Of a stretch of DNA of 64,000 nucleotides, positions 35,908-61,806 are shown piece by piece (positions within the stretch are counted from its first letter, which is position 1; the number at the start of each line of letters is the position of its first letter). The notes beneath the pieces are model-generated. The model ran no database searches, had not been told where the DNA came from, and saw only the letters and a program-made list of their open reading frames with translations. Position numbers and translations under genes: made by a program. Source of the stretch: Diphasiastrum complanatum (lineage: Eukaryota > Streptophyta > Lycopodiopsida > Lycopodiales > Lycopodiaceae). Location of the stretch: contig CM055102.1 of the NCBI GenBank assembly GCA_029204225.1, forward strand, positions 10,987,245 to 11,051,244, in the 5' to 3' direction.

Positions 35908-38900
35908 AAACGTTGAACACAAATTCGTTGAATCAACATCACAAAGATATTTTGCGTGACGATAATCTGTTAGCATCTCAAATATTATGTTTATAAAAAA
36001 TCCATCATAAACATTCAAAACAACTATTTCATGCCATAACTTGCAATGGCAATGTCAATTTTAACATCCAATATTCCAAATCCCTAAAAAGTTCATATAC
36101 TTTTAAGGCTAGACCTCTCATGATAGCTATCACCTTGTTTTTTAGTAGAAAGCCTTTTTACAATGTTATACCAAATACCTACAAGTTAGTTAGCCGATGA
36201 CCAAATGTCATATAACCTGAAATAAACATGCCAAATAATAACATAAATGACCACCCAATGTGATTTACTAGCATTTTAGAGGACTTAATGAGACCCAAGT
36301 AACTGGTATATAACCTATGCTTGAGATATGCATCCATATGACTATAATCCCAAGATAAAGCCAACATTCTTATAGACCCCACAACTGTGCAGACTCTTTA
36401 CATGTAAACATAATATAAACAATAGCATACTCAATGTTCATCTCAATGACCTAAGACACGAGAGAACTATGTAAATTGCTACCGAGACAACAAAACGTCG
36501 TTAACTGACAAATATACAGCTAAAACAATAAAATAGAAATGAAGCAACTTGCATCAGTGAACAATTTCTTTCCAAAGGATATAACAGACAGATAAATGGA
36601 ACTCCAAAAAATTCAGGATCAATCATCTAACAATAACTAATTCCTTGACATAAAACAATCCTACAATAAGTGGCATGTTGGTGAAGATCTCCTTTACTAT
36701 ACTAGAGATCATGGTTTGACTCTCATCACCCACAAAACTTAGGCCATAGAAGAAAACAAAAGCAATAATCAATTGTATGCCTGTAAATTGTAAGGCTCCA
36801 AAAAACCGAAGAAATGGTACCTTCCACAAGCACATATATCATGTAAGCACATTAAATTTTGATGTCAAGGCTTAAAAAACACCATTACTTATATCCACCG
36901 GTAGCATATAAACCTTCAACAAGTATATACCAATGAATCCAAATAGAACGCAAATTTGGGGATCCACTGGAAGCAGACCATATCAATAAGGTACTAAAAG
37001 TAGGGATCAATGAGATGCAAATTGACAGCAACACATTTCAGGAGATCAGCATAGTTCAAATTCCAGTTTAGTTTTGTAGGAGACTAACTAGGCAGCAATG
37101 GCATGGCATTGAAACAGATTTGACTGCTATAAGGTGCTAAAGAACATGTTATACCCATACGCATGAAAATATTTATGAACAGCCCCAGAAAAGAAACTGA
37201 GTCTTAGATTCATCATCACAATTGGGGCCAATGAAGTTATCTATGGACCTAAGCAAATGGAATTGAGAGTCCTTGTATGAAAAAATAAGAACATATTGAC
37301 TAAAAAAGCAGAGTCTTAGATTCATCATCACATTACTTCATTGGTGCCAAAAAAGCTATCATATGGACCTAGGCAAATGTAACACCATATTCTTGGTGCC
37401 CAAAAAGGTGTAAGTCCTCATTTGCAAAAACATCTAGTATAACATGCCAACTCAAATCAAAGTCTTTTAAAATCCTTGTGGCTTTGGAGGGAAAAGGTTA
37501 CCACATTCTGCCGGCTATAAACAACAATATTTTTTGACTCTGAAGCAAGATATTTAGGTTCTAATAAGAAATTTGTGTTATAAAAGTACCTTCAGAAAAG
37601 TAAATAATCGCATTCACTGAATTGATCAAAATAACTGTAGAAAGCAAGATAATCTGAATTAACTACCATGCATTCTTTATGAGCACAGAATAATTGCATA
37701 TTCCACATGTATGTGTATCAAAAATATAAAAACTTCAGATTCCTGTGGTGGTGGTTTGATGCCTTAGTCAATCCTCCTGTCTTTATACCACCAATGACCC
37801 TGCAATTACCAGTTTGGGATAGGGAGCTTCAAGCTGGGTGTACAATGAAGTTCATTTTGATTACTCAGTAGCACCTGTTGTTAAAATCGTAAAACCAACT
37901 CAGAATCTAATTTAGAACCAGTGAGCATTGAAACCTTACAGCATGCAAAGCTAGAAAATGTTATATTTCAAACATTCCATCAACAGAAAATAAGTGCCTT
38001 ATATATGATAGAAACCCCAAGTCAATACCATCATAAAGCAGGCGGTATGCTCTTTCCTTGTCAAGGAAAAAGGAAGTAATAAAACCTCCACTTTATGATG
38101 ATTGCATCTGTCAGTTGCCGATTTTGTATTCTACTAATAAACCCTTCTCTTGCCAGTAGTCCTGATGTGAGTGAAAGGTGAAGATGAAATGAAAGGTCAG
38201 AAACTTCCTTCCATGATCCTGACATATTTGAGAGTTTCCTTTGGTCATCCTGTTTAGAAGCCAGACCATGCTGATTATGAGATACTATCGTATGTCTTTG
38301 TTGTGAGGAATCCTGAGATGCCTCAAAAAATATTCTGTCTGTATTTAAATTGAGGAATGTACCCCGAGTAAACACAATAATGCTTAAATCTGAAAAAGAT
38401 TTAGATAAATCCTCCATCTTTTTGCAGAAGAATTCGTGCTAAAAATAATGGAAGTCCTTAAGAGACTAGGACTAGGGTCTCCTTCAAGCACGCTAACCAC
38501 TAACAGGACTGGATAGTCATGATAGTGATCTTACTCCTGGTGCATCTAGGATTAATCCTGTACCAAAAACACATGGTGAATCCCATTGTCATCAGTTTCA
38601 ATCAACAAGTACAATACAAGGGCATCCTTTGTGGCGAACAAGCAAACTTGGAAAACTAATCCACAACAAACCAAGGGTAAAAAGGAATTACAAGAAATAT
38701 AAACTTTCACTTTTGAACTCTTTTGTTGCAGCTTGGAAGAGGTAAGCTTGCATAAGCATCGTAGAGAAGGATGAGGCCATTCTTGAGCTACTTTTAACCA
38801 TTAGACTAGATTGTGACCACTTAGTACTATATGACAAATCACTTTGCAGCATCCTTTGGAGTCTTGCATATTTGGATCAGAGAGTGGATTTAACAATCTT

Positions 38901-39348
38901 TCCACTTAATTTCAAAGTTGACGTACATCCCAATTGACTCCACGAGCTCTAGCATATATTTGTGATACACGCAGGTACCATTTTCCAACTATGATACTTT
39001 AGTAGAAGCTTCAACATGCTACATCGTGTCAATTGAGCAGAGTCATGTAGCTCATTCTACCGGTTTTTGATTGAAACTCGTATATGATTTCAAATTTCTT
39101 ATACATTGTCGAGGAATTTCAGCCTGCTGTTGCTAGAGCTTGTTCAGCTTCTAACCACAAAAGCGACTATCCTGCCTTTGTGGCGCATCCCACGCACTGG
39201 TAGCAGCTTCCTGGAACAACCTTTGAAACCTCGTACTATGTCAAGCCACAGCATGTGCATGGGACCCTGCTCTCCTGTTTCAACAACAAGAGATCCAAAT
39301 AATTCCCGATGTGAATGGATGGCTAGATTTCTTTGTTGATTTGCCTTC
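35908..39348. other. Spacer downstream of the YAK1-type gene; no firm gene
   Basis: Mostly short interrupted frames. The part from about 38,900 to 39,348 should include the 3' UTR of the kinase gene. Minus-strand frames at 36,835-36,623 (VPFLRFFGALQFTGIQLIIA, strongly hydrophobic) and 36,382-36,179 (SSKMLVNHIGWSFMLLFGMF) could be exons of an unknown membrane protein or chance. I could not identify a family. Confidence 0.4.
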
Positions 39349-52546
<13,198 letters not shown>

Positions 52547-53221
52547 CTGCATGACAGAATACTTTCATTAGTAAGGAGCAAAGCTGCTGCATTCACTAAC
52601 CATGGTAAATAGCCAACTAAATTTTTCTCTGTGTTTCTTGTGGCATCTACTTGAATTCATAGTTGTTGCAACACAAATCTGAAAGATGAAGATCTACAAA
52701 TAGCTTCTATTTTTTAACTTGTGTTACGTCTTGTGAGTTAGAAGGTTGATTGAGGTACAAAGCACACATTGTCCATAGAGTAATCAAGTGGTGAGCACCG
52801 GTGACAAAATAAAATGATACATGAAGGACCAGCACCAAAAACAGATAACAGCGTACGATCATATTGTCACTTGTTGAAGGCAGCACTCGGACAATCAGCA
52901 CACACCGTTTGATAATGCCAAAATGTTCCGACCCAAAAGGGAAAAAGGTCAAAACAGGGCGGCCGACGATCCCAAACGCGTGCGTGCGCGCGCAAGAGAG
53001 AAAGAGAGAGAGAGAAAGAAAGAAAGAAAGCTTTATTAATGTCTTTTCCATGCCAAAAGGCATATAAGACTAGTAAATGTACATGTCAAGTATGTGGTAA
53101 CCATAGGAGCGTATGAAACGTCTCCAAAACAGTAACAAAGTAGCAATCTAGAGCTAAAGCTATAAACTGAAATAGATGTGATGCTATTAGAAACATGTGG
53201 GAGCATGTATACTGCTAACAG

Positions 53222-56200
53222 TCATGAGTGAGATATGACGTTATCATCTAGTCCTGTCCTGCTGGTGCTGATGATATAGAAGGATGTAATACGGCCTGTG
53301 GCATGAAGGGCCACTGGTGGTCTCTGACGTCGTCTGAGAGGATGAAGAGGTCTCCTCGTGATAGGTCGAGTAGCTCGTGCTGCAACATGGGTATGTGTGG
53401 GACGCTGTCTCTGGTCTCTGTGGGCAAGTAGGTCATCATCATCATCGTCACCGTCATCAAAACGTCCTCTCCTCCTGGAGAAGAAAGAAGTGATCTGAGG
53501 CTGAGAAACCTGACTCGGCTGGGCTGTCTGATACAAATCCTGTCGTAGTATAAACATCTCTCGTATCATGAGTGCCGCGCATCGGGAATCCTCATAAGCT
53601 ATGAGCGATCGTAAGGTGACAGGTGTGTCTCGGAACAAACAGTGGTATCTCCCTCTGATCTCGTAATATACCGGGCACCTAAAGATAAAGTGCTCCTCTG
53701 ACTCCACCTCCTCTAAAGAGCATAACTGGCAAATCCGCTCCTCTCTCGGGGTACCCTGGAATCTACCAGTCTCAATAGCCAACTGATGTGATGATACACG
53801 GAGCTGTCCCAATGTAAATCTGAGGCAATGTGATAGTCTCGAGTCCAAATAATGCGGTAACACCGGGACCCCTGCTATGTCAAGCTCAATAAAATGAGTC
53901 CAGTAGTAGCCGGGTTTCACCCCAAGCTGTCGCCCCCAAGTGCGGTCGAGATATGCCCGATATAAGATGCGCCTGATATACTGATGAGTACGTGAGGGGA
54001 GCTCTGTAATGGAGATACCAAATGACTCAAGGAGGAAATGGGATGCCTGAGAGAACCACGATAGTCGATAGCCCTGGTCATGAAGAAAGTGTGAGGAGAC
54101 CAGTGTTGTCTGTGTATATCTCATATCCTCGTCGGGCAGAGCCTGGATTCTCTGAATGTATGTGATAAGCTGGAACGCGGCATATATCTGAATGGGCGGA
54201 ACGGCAAACTCTGCAAGAAGGATCTCATGTGGAACCGAGGGCTTCGCCCGAATCATACGGGCTAACATGGTGGTCTGCAATCGTGAAATGCTAGCCCAGT
54301 GTGATGAAGGGAGGCCGGTGCACCATGTCTCTGCTGCATATAGGGCTGTGGGGGTGACAATAGTATCAAAGAGTCTACACTTACTGCAAACATCTCGGAT
54401 GAGCTTCCTGAAACAGAACCGCTCAAGCTGAACAAGAGAGGAATGCCCCTTCCCAAGTCGGGTGGTGGCAGATTGTCGCATGCTGAAGGTAGGACCAGAG
54501 AAGAGTATCCCCAAATAGGTATAAGAGGAAACTACCTCTAAGGCCTGTCCATCTAAGATGAGCTCCTGGCGCTGCATGAAGGCTCGAGAAGTGTTGAAGA
54601 CCATAACCTTGGTCTTCGCAGTGTTCACCCCCAACCCCCATCTGGTACAAAATCCATGTAAACAATCCAGCTGCCTCTACAAACCCTCTCTGGTCGGGGA
54701 TACTAGTACTGCATCATCCGCATAAAGGAGAATAGCAATCAGAATGGTGCCAAGTCTACAGCCACCCCCGCCACACTGTGAGATGACTCGCTCTAACTCA
54801 TCAATATACAATCCAAAGAGAACCGGTGAAAGAGAGCACCCATGTTTCACCCCAATGGTGCTCCAAATGTGATCAGATAAGCCACTGCTATGTCGGAAAC
54901 ATCCCAAGACCTTCTCATAAAGAGCCATCACTGCTAAAACAATATCTGTGGAGAAACCAAGGTCACGAAGTCTCTGAATGAGCAGGGAGCGTGGTACAGA
55001 ATCGAAGGCCTTCCTGAAATCTACAAAACAGCATTACTTAGCTTCCTCGATCAAGGCTCGAAGTGTAAAAATATGGTCAGTCGTAGAATAATGAGATCGA
55101 AAACCTGCCTGCCCCAATGCATGTAATCTCCGAGCTTCCGCCTCTGAACTCACTGCAGACTGGAGTATGGTACCATAGAGCTTCGTGAGAACATGTCCGA
55201 TCATGATAGTGCGGTAATTACCAGGGATCATGGGATCACCATTTTTATGAATAGGGTGGATGATGTTGGTGCACCAGGATGAGGGGAAACCAGAGACAAC
55301 GGCGGAATTGACGAGAGTGGCTAGTGTGGGAGCAAGGAGGTCGGAAGCATGGGTTAGGAGTTCAGATTCAAGGTCTTCGATATCTCTTGCTTTATGGGAC
55401 TTCATTCTCTTGATGGCCGTAAGTACCATGTCAGATGTGAAGAAGGTGAACTCAGAGGGGCGTGTGGAGATAGAGATGGGTGCGTCAGTGGGTATGGTAT
55501 ATAGTTTGGTAGCGTATTCGGTCCATATGCGAAGGTCATCCAGGAGGGGTGGTGGAGCACGAGGGATAAACTCACGCCAAAAGGCGCCTGAAGAGGAACT
55601 GAAGAGAAGATCAACAAGACGCGTTCCTTCGGAGTCATCATATATACGCTTTTTTCGGCGGAGTGTGCGACGGTAAGAGCGCCTGGCGGAGTGGAGGAGA
55701 TGAGGATCGTGAGTGCGGGCATGGGTGACAAGCTAACGAAGAGAGCGACATTCAACATCATACCACGGGGGGTGTGGGGGTCGTATTGATGAGGAGCGGG
55801 TGCCTCTGCTTTTATGGGGTTTAGATGGAAAAGCAAGGGAAGCAGCGGTATGAAGAGAAGTGCTAAGAAAGGCAGCTTGAGTCTCGATTGTACTATCGCG
55901 AGGGAAGGAATGGAGCAATGAGGTTAGGAACTCCTGGTAAACTGGTGTAAAGAGAGAACTGAATGTATACTTGGGTGCCCGTGTAAGCAGGGGGTGTGAG
56001 GATGGTTGGGGAGGTGGGAGGCGGCCGATAGCAAAGGAGAGAAAGGAATGATCAGAGAGAGTGGTGGGAGATACATGAAAATCAGATATGAGAGCTATGG
56101 AAGATGGTGATCCCATGAGATAATCCACAACACTATGTCCACCACTGTGATCGTGACAAGTATAACTGCCAGATTTTGGCCAACAAGTCAGGCCATTGTA

Positions 56201-56884
56201 AATGGCTAACTCATGGGCCTCTCCAAACTGCAATAAATGCTCACCGTAAGGGGTAGTAGGTCCCAAGCTGTCCTCTGAAATCTTGGTAACTCCCATATCA
56301 TCGCTGTCAAGGTGAACGCGGAGCTGGTCGGTGATGTCATAGAACTCTGACTGTCGTGAAGAGGTTCAGGCATTAAAATCTCCAGCGAGGAGAATATGCC
56401 CCCGCTCTGCGAATCTGATGATATCAGGCGATAAATCAAGGTAGGGTGAACCTGTGCCCTCAACAAAGGACGAAGACTCTGGAGGAAAATAACAGGCCGC
56501 CACAAAGAGGTCCCTGTCCAACCCAATATCCTGCCCAGTAACATGAATCCATATATACCGTGCATGCTCGTCGTGTCTGATGAACTCAATGCTCGGATGA
56601 AGAGACTCTCTGTATAAACATGCAACACCTCCGGATCCACGACCGCTAGCTGATCTAGTCTCAAGTCTGTACACGGAATCCCATCTGTATCCTGGAAAAA
56701 TAGGTAATCCTCTCTCCTGACTCTCATGAGTCTCCATAAAGAGCAGCAAATCTCTGTCAGTGATGAAATCGATCAAGTCGCCAGCAATGGAGGATGAGTG
56801 TAAACCATCACACTTCCATACTCCAATCCGGAGATGGTGTGGGTGGGGCCCCGGGGCACTCCCAAACCCGGGGACCCCAAATCC
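53222..56884 (-). pseudogene. LINE A ORF2: endonuclease-reverse transcriptase, broken by stops
   Basis: It starts in the same frame as ORF1. The apurinic-type endonuclease has WKCDGLHSSSIAGDLIDF, LLLFMETHESQERG, HILLAGDFNA and TTLSDHSFLSFAIG. RT has HKARDIEDLESELL, YRTIMIGHVLTKLYG, GQAGFRSHYSTTDHIFTLR, CCFVDFRKAFDSVP, GVKHGCSLSPVLFGLYIDEL and the box IAILLYADDAVLV (YADD). The C-terminal part has GTPREERICQLCSLEEVESE and EHFIFRCP, a Cys/His finger, and ends at 53222. Breaks: TGA after GDFNA (56366-56368), TAG at 55733-55735, TAA with a small in-frame deletion near 55,034, and TAG at 54677-54679. Comparison with the LINE at 58364 shows CAG at the last site. Confidence 0.9.
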
Positions 56885-58355
56885 CTAGCACTGGGAGCTG
56901 CTGGGTGCGCTGTCAAGAAAACGCACTCGTCCATCTCGGTAAATGACTCGTCTGCCAGACTCATGGGCTGCCTGAAAGGCCTTACGCCTCTCCTCTACCT
57001 GGATATATGTGAGGTCGTCGTCCATGTAGATAGTGGTACCACGTAGCTTAGCTCTGCACCGCAAAGCATCTCGACGACTCTCGAGGGAGGTGAAACGAAG
57101 AATGAGTGTGGCTGCATCTCTAGTGGTCCTCCATGCGGTGTCTAACCCCTCTGTCCTGTGCCCGAGAGTGATGTCAAGAAAGCGTTTAGCTTCAGCCAAT
57201 GCATCCTGTGTATCTAGAACTCCACGAACTCTAATATTGTGGGATTTTTGGTCTCGAGATTTCTCTTCCGAGATGGTGGCTGAGATAACTGAGGAGATGG
57301 GAGCGCTAGGTTTGGTGCCCTTTTTCAAAACTGATGCCCAGGAAAGGGCCTCTTCGTGTTGCTTCTCAATCTTGGTTTCTAGCTCCCGTAGCATGGTGGT
57401 GGATTCCGAAGCTGCGGCCTGTTTGATTCCGATGGATTGTTCGAGTGAGGCAACCTTGGACTGCAATAGCTTCTTCTCGTTGACCAAAGAAGTAACCGTT
57501 CCTTTCAGCTGTGAAATTTCATACCGCAAAAATTGGAAATCTGCCTTGAATTGATCAAACTGCCAAGATGAGAAAAGTTCAATTGATTTAGAAGGCGTAT
57601 ACGGAATATTGGCTGTAGACTGTGGTGCCGTGAAGGAGGAAGAGTGAGCAATGGTAGGTGTGGGAAGAATAGGGTCAAAAGACAGAAGAGGAGCTGAATC
57701 AGGGGAGCAGCCATCAGAGAGGGGGGTGAGAGTTGTAGTAGGAGAGGGAGATGGGTCATCAAGGGGGTGAGGTGAAGTGGCAACGAGGGGGGGGGGCTGG
57801 AATGACAATGGGGTGAGGTGAGAGATCAGCGAGGAGGTGAGGTGAGGGATCAGCGAGGGGGTGAGGTGAGGGGGGTGACAAGGAGGGTTCAGCGAGGAGG
57901 ATGGGTGAGGGGGTGGCAGCTAGGAGATCAGGGAGGTCAGCGAGGGGGGGGGGTGGAGCAGCGAGGGGGGAAGGGGAAGGAACAGCGAGGGGGTTAGGGG
58001 AGGGAGCAGCGAGGGAAGGGGCAGCGAGGGGGCAAGAAGGAGCATCGAGGGAGGGGGCAGTGAGGGAAGGAGCAGCAGCGAGGGAAGGGGCAGCAAGGGG
58101 GGAAGAAGGAGCAGCGAGGGAAGGAGCAGCAGCGAGGGAAGGGGCAGCGAGGGGGGAAGGAGCAGCGAGGAGGTTACAGGAAGGGGCAGCGAGGGAAGGA
58201 GAAGGAGAAGGAGCAGCGAGGGAAGGAGAGGGAGCAGCGAGGGGGTTAGGGGAAGGGGCAGCGAGGGGAGGTGAGTGGTGAGTGAGGGAGGTGAGTGAGG
58301 AGGTGGCTGGGGATCGTGCTGATCTACGAGCAGGGGCGCGAGGAGGAGCTGCCAT
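56885..58355 (-). pseudogene. LINE A ORF1: Pro/Ala-rich head, coiled coil, RNA-binding-like domain
   Basis: The start at 58355 (MAAPPRAPARR) lies about 10 bases inside the element. Residues about 15-180 are a degenerate LAAPSP/SLAAAPS repeat from a GGGGCAGCGAGG-type minisatellite. The frame shifts at a run of ten G near 57,785. The second part (from 57,808) has a heptad-rich coiled coil (LKGTVTSLVNEKKLLQSKVA, LETKIEKQHEEALSW). It is followed by an RRM-like fold region (NIRVRGVLDTQDALAEAKRF, DAATLILRFTSLESRRDALR) and a basic end. The protein should be the LINE RNA chaperone. It ends in a TAG at 56885-56887 that is in frame with ORF2. Confidence 0.8.
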
Positions 58356-58359
58356 GGAG

Positions 58360-58417
<58 letters not shown>

Positions 58418-58583
58418 AAGATTTTATTAATGTCCTTGAATACCCTAAGGTACATAGGACTAAGAAAAGGTACATGTCAAGTGTGCACATAGGAGCTTAA
58501 AGCTCAATCATCTATAAAAACTAAATAACTGCAAATACAATGCATAGAGACAGCTGGCCCAGTCAGGATCCAATAGCCTGGAA

Positions 58584-61500
58584 TCATATATCACGATGCC
58601 CATCAGCATGAAAGAAATGGTGGATGGTATGCTGTGAGGGTGTGATTAGATGTGCCCTGGACCTCTGTCGCCGGATAGGCCGTCGGTGTCGTCTCTGCTG
58701 CCGTGGCGCTCTAGGCTGTGATCTAATAACTGACTGTCTCTCTGGCCGTCGACATGGTCTCTGATGTCGGTGTACGAAGGAGTCGGGAATCTCGGCCTCT
58801 CCATCTGAGTCGTTGCCTATGGGTACCTCGGATCTCTGTCTCCGACGGGATATGCACTCATCAATGCTCAGCTGTGTCAGGGAATGTGTACCATCTAGTC
58901 TCCTCCTCCTCAGGTCTGACATCTCTCGGATCATAAGTGCGACACATCTAGGGTCCTCATAAGATATCAAGGTAGAAAGTGTAACTGGGTGCTCTCTGAA
59001 CAAGCAGTAGTACCGCCCCCGTATCTCACAGTAGGCTGGACATCTGAAGAGGAAATGTGACTCGTCCTCAGTCTCATGCATAACACACATACTACAGAGC
59101 CGGTCCTCTCGTGGGGTGCCACTGTATCTGCCAGTCTCGATAGCCAGCTGATGTGAAGAAACCCGAAACTGACCCATCGCTATCCGCAGACTATGTGATA
59201 TACTCCTCAGCAAATAACCAGATACTATGGGGCAGCCAGCCGGATCAAGAGATAGAAAGTGTGTACGATAAAATTCACTCTTGGTCCCCAATGGGCCCTG
59301 CCAAGTGGTATGAAAATATGATCTGTAAAGGAGGCCTCTGATGTACTGGTGGGTGCCCGCAGGTAGATCACTAATCTGGATACCCAATGTGGAGAGGAGA
59401 CGGCAAGCCTGGGAGTACCATGAGAAAAGGTGTCCCTCTGAGTGTAGGCGCCGGGATGAATATAAAGCTGCAACTACATAATGTGTACCCCCGTCCTGAA
59501 GATCCTCTACCCTCTGTATGAATGTCACAATATGGAATAAGGCCTCAATCTGAATGGGGGGGACCGCGAACTCCGCCAAGATAATCTGGTGTGGTACTGA
59601 GGGCTTAGCCCGTATCATCCGTGAGAGCAAACGAATCTGGAGCCGGGAGATATATGCCCAATCAGTAGCTGTCAGACCCGTACTCCATGTCTCGGAAGCA
59701 TACATAGCTGAGGGCACAACCATAGTGTCAAAGAGCCGACACTTACTAGTCGCATCTCTGATGTGTGAGCGGAAACATAATCTCTCCAAATCTATCAGTG
59801 AGGCATAGCCCTTCCGTACCCGTGAAATAGCTGCGTGTCTCATGTTGAACGTAGGCCCCGAGAATAGTACTCCTAGATATGTATAGGAATCAACAACCTC
59901 TAGGGGATGACCATCCCATAGAAGCTCCTGCCGCATCATGAAAGACCTAGAGGTGTTGAACACCATAACCTTAGTTTTGGCCACATTCACCGACAAACCC
60001 CACCGTGTGCAGAAAGAAAGAAGAGCATCTAAGTGTCGCTGCAAGCCCTCTCTCGTCCGTGAAAGCAAAACCACATCATCAACATAAAGGAGAATAGCAA
60101 TAATGAGGTCGCCCAATGTACAACCCTCCCCTCCATCACTCTGTATAACATGCTCTAGCTCGTCAATGTAAAGACCAAAAAGTGTAGGAGAGAGTGGACA
60201 TCCCTGTTTGACACCAATAGTACTGACCACCTCCGGTGAAATAACTCCTGATAGTCAGACCCTGCCAATAACTCGCCTGTACAATGCTACTACCGCCTGT
60301 ATAGTATCCTCCTGAAAGCCCCGATCATGAAGTCTCTGTATCAATAAATGCCTAGGCACGGAAACAAATGCCTTGCGGAAATCCACAAAGCAGCAGTATA
60401 CGCGCTCCCTCTTGGCCTTAGCCTCCTCAATGATGGACCTCAAAGTGAAGATATGATCCGATGTAGTATATCCCGGTCTGAAACCCGCCTGTCCAATGGC
60501 ATGGAGTGATCTAGCATCCATCTCTGTACTGATCTCTGACTGTAGGATAGAACCATATACTTTAGCGAATAGGTGACTGATCATAATGGTGCGGTAGTTG
60601 TCAACTTTCATGGGGTCCCCGCCTTTGTGGATAGGGTGAATGAGGTTTGTGGACCATGGAGAGGGAAAATCAGAGGTGACAGCTCGGTTGAATAGGATGG
60701 AGAGAAAGGGTGAGAGGATGTCGGGAGCATACTTTAGAAGTTCAGCCTCTAGCTCATTATTGTCTTTGGCTTTATGGGAATGGAGTCGTGTGATGGCCTT
60801 TTCTATAAGTTCGTTAGTGAATATGGCAGAAGTATCCGTGAGATAGGAGGTGGGAAGAGGAGGGGTATCTGGGATGGTGTACAATGATGTGGCATATGCG
60901 ACCCAAGTGCTGAGGTCTGTGATCCGTGGTGGGGGTGACAGTGGAAGGAACCTCTTCTAGAATGAACCTGAGGAAGAACTAAAGAGGAGATCCATCAGTT
61001 TCTTACCCTGACCAATCTCGTATGCGATTTTCTTTTTTTTGGTGGTTCTGCGGTAGACACGAGATATGGTTTTGGTCAGATGAGGAAGATGGGAGCAAGC
61101 ATATATGAGGTTTTGATGTAGCTGGATGCATTCCTGATCATACCAGGGGTTATAGGGTCTATGACGTTGCTGGTCTTTGGGCCGTGGGGAGGGAAAGGCA
61201 ATGGAAGCTGCAGTATATGGTCTAGACAAGAAAGAGGGACTGCTCCTCTAAAGTATGCTCATATGGGAAATAGGTAAGGAGATCGGAGAGGGCTTCTCTG
61301 TATAGTGGTGTGTGATGTGAAGTGTAGCGGTAGGTGGGTTTAGCTGTAGGGGTCGAAGAGAAAATAGGTGTGATGTGAGGTGTAGCGGTAGGTGGGTTTA
61401 GCTGTAGGGGTCGAAGAGAAAATAGGTGTGATGTGAAGTGTAGCGGTAGGTGGGTTTAGCTGTAGGGGTCGAAGAGAAAATAGGTGTGATGTGGACATGA

Positions 61501-61806
61501 CCGACAGAGAGTGAGAGATATGAATGATCAGAAAGAGTGGTGCGGTGTACAGAGAAGGATGAAATGAAGTGAAGGAGAAGCGGTGAACCCATGAAATAGT
61601 CGACGACGCTATGTCCTCCACTATGTGGGAAGCAAGTGTAGTCACCAGAGCCTGGCAGCTAAAGAAGGCCATTATAAATGGCCAGTCCATGAGCCTCACC
61701 CAACTGAAGCATCTGCTCGCCATATGATGTGACTGGACCCGCTGCATCCACCGATCGCCGTATAAGACCAAGATCATCCCAATCAAGTGCATGTATCCGT
61801 TGTGGG
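58584..61806 (-). pseudogene. LINE B ORF2 remnant
   Basis: Endonuclease end: GGHSVVDYFMGSP-like text, TTLSDHSYLSLSVG. RT: HSHKAKDNNELEAELLKYAP, YRTIMISHLFAKVYG, GQAGFRPGYTTSDHIFTLR, CCFVDFRKAF, IGVKQGCPLSPTLFGLYIDE and the box ILLYVDDVVLLS (YVDD). The long intact stretch 60230-58584 (548 codons) covers RT palm to C-terminal finger (LCSMCVMHETEDESHFLFRC). Breaks: TGA at 60252-60254, TAG at about 60,954-60,956, a frameshift near 61,235, and a 58-bp triplication at about 61,323-61,496. Confidence 0.88.
61323..61496. repeat. Three-copy 58-bp tandem repeat inside LINE B ORF2
   Basis: tgtagcggtaggtgggttta starts at 61323, 61381 and 61439, and each unit ends with gtcgaagagaaaataggtg. The copies are nearly identical. 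The period is not a multiple of three, so the expansion alone breaks the reading frame; it arose after the element died. Confidence 0.95.

Larger units (their letters stand above)
52994..58365 (-). mobile_element. Near-complete LINE (non-LTR retrotransposon), LINE A
   Basis: Minus strand, about 5.4 kb: a very short 5' end, ORF1 (58355-56885), ORF2 (56884-53222), 3' UTR, then ACATTAATAAAGC and a (TTTC)n(TC)n tail (53030-52994). There is no poly(A). Its 5' end abuts the (TC)n tail of the LINE at 58364. ORF1 has one frameshift, and ORF2 has at least four stops or small deletions, so it is dead but recent enough to read throughout. It sits upstream of the first visible kinase exon, in the same orientation. 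Beyond the tail lies alternating CG/TG sequence (52,977-52,993). Confidence 0.93.
58364..61806 (-). mobile_element. Second LINE of the same family, LINE B, interrupted by a Ty3 element
   Basis: Minus strand. The 3' end (ggacattaataaaatctttc then TC repeats, 58,420-58,364) has the same form as LINE A. ORF2 text extends up to about 61,806 inside the endonuclease domain (ALDWDDLG, EQMLQLGEAHGLAIYNGL), where Ty3-derived repeats begin. The rest of the element, including any ORF1, is not in the window. LINE A and LINE B are about 60-65% alike by eye in protein, so they are different subfamilies. Confidence 0.9.

Noticed and set aside
36179-36835. Two hydrophobic minus-strand frames as a membrane protein gene
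   Set aside because: No family recognised, no convincing splice linkage between them and no other exons; noted only as a possibility in the spacer entry.
39106-39339. 77-codon plus-strand frame after the YAK1 stop
   Set aside because: It lies in the probable 3' UTR of the minus-strand gene, with no domain and no homologue recognised.
54192-54431. Plus-strand frames of 79-84 codons in both LINEs (also 59554-59808)
   Set aside because: They lie antisense to the conserved RT thumb region and are similar to each other only because the sense strands are homologous.
57033-57554. 173-codon plus-strand frame
   Set aside because: It is antisense to the coiled-coil and RNA-binding part of LINE ORF1, which has clear family features.
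57901-58281. 126-codon Gly/Ala/Arg-rich frame on the plus strand
   Set aside because: It is the antisense of the LAAPSP minisatellite of LINE ORF1; it has no own domain and exists only because the repeat has no stops.
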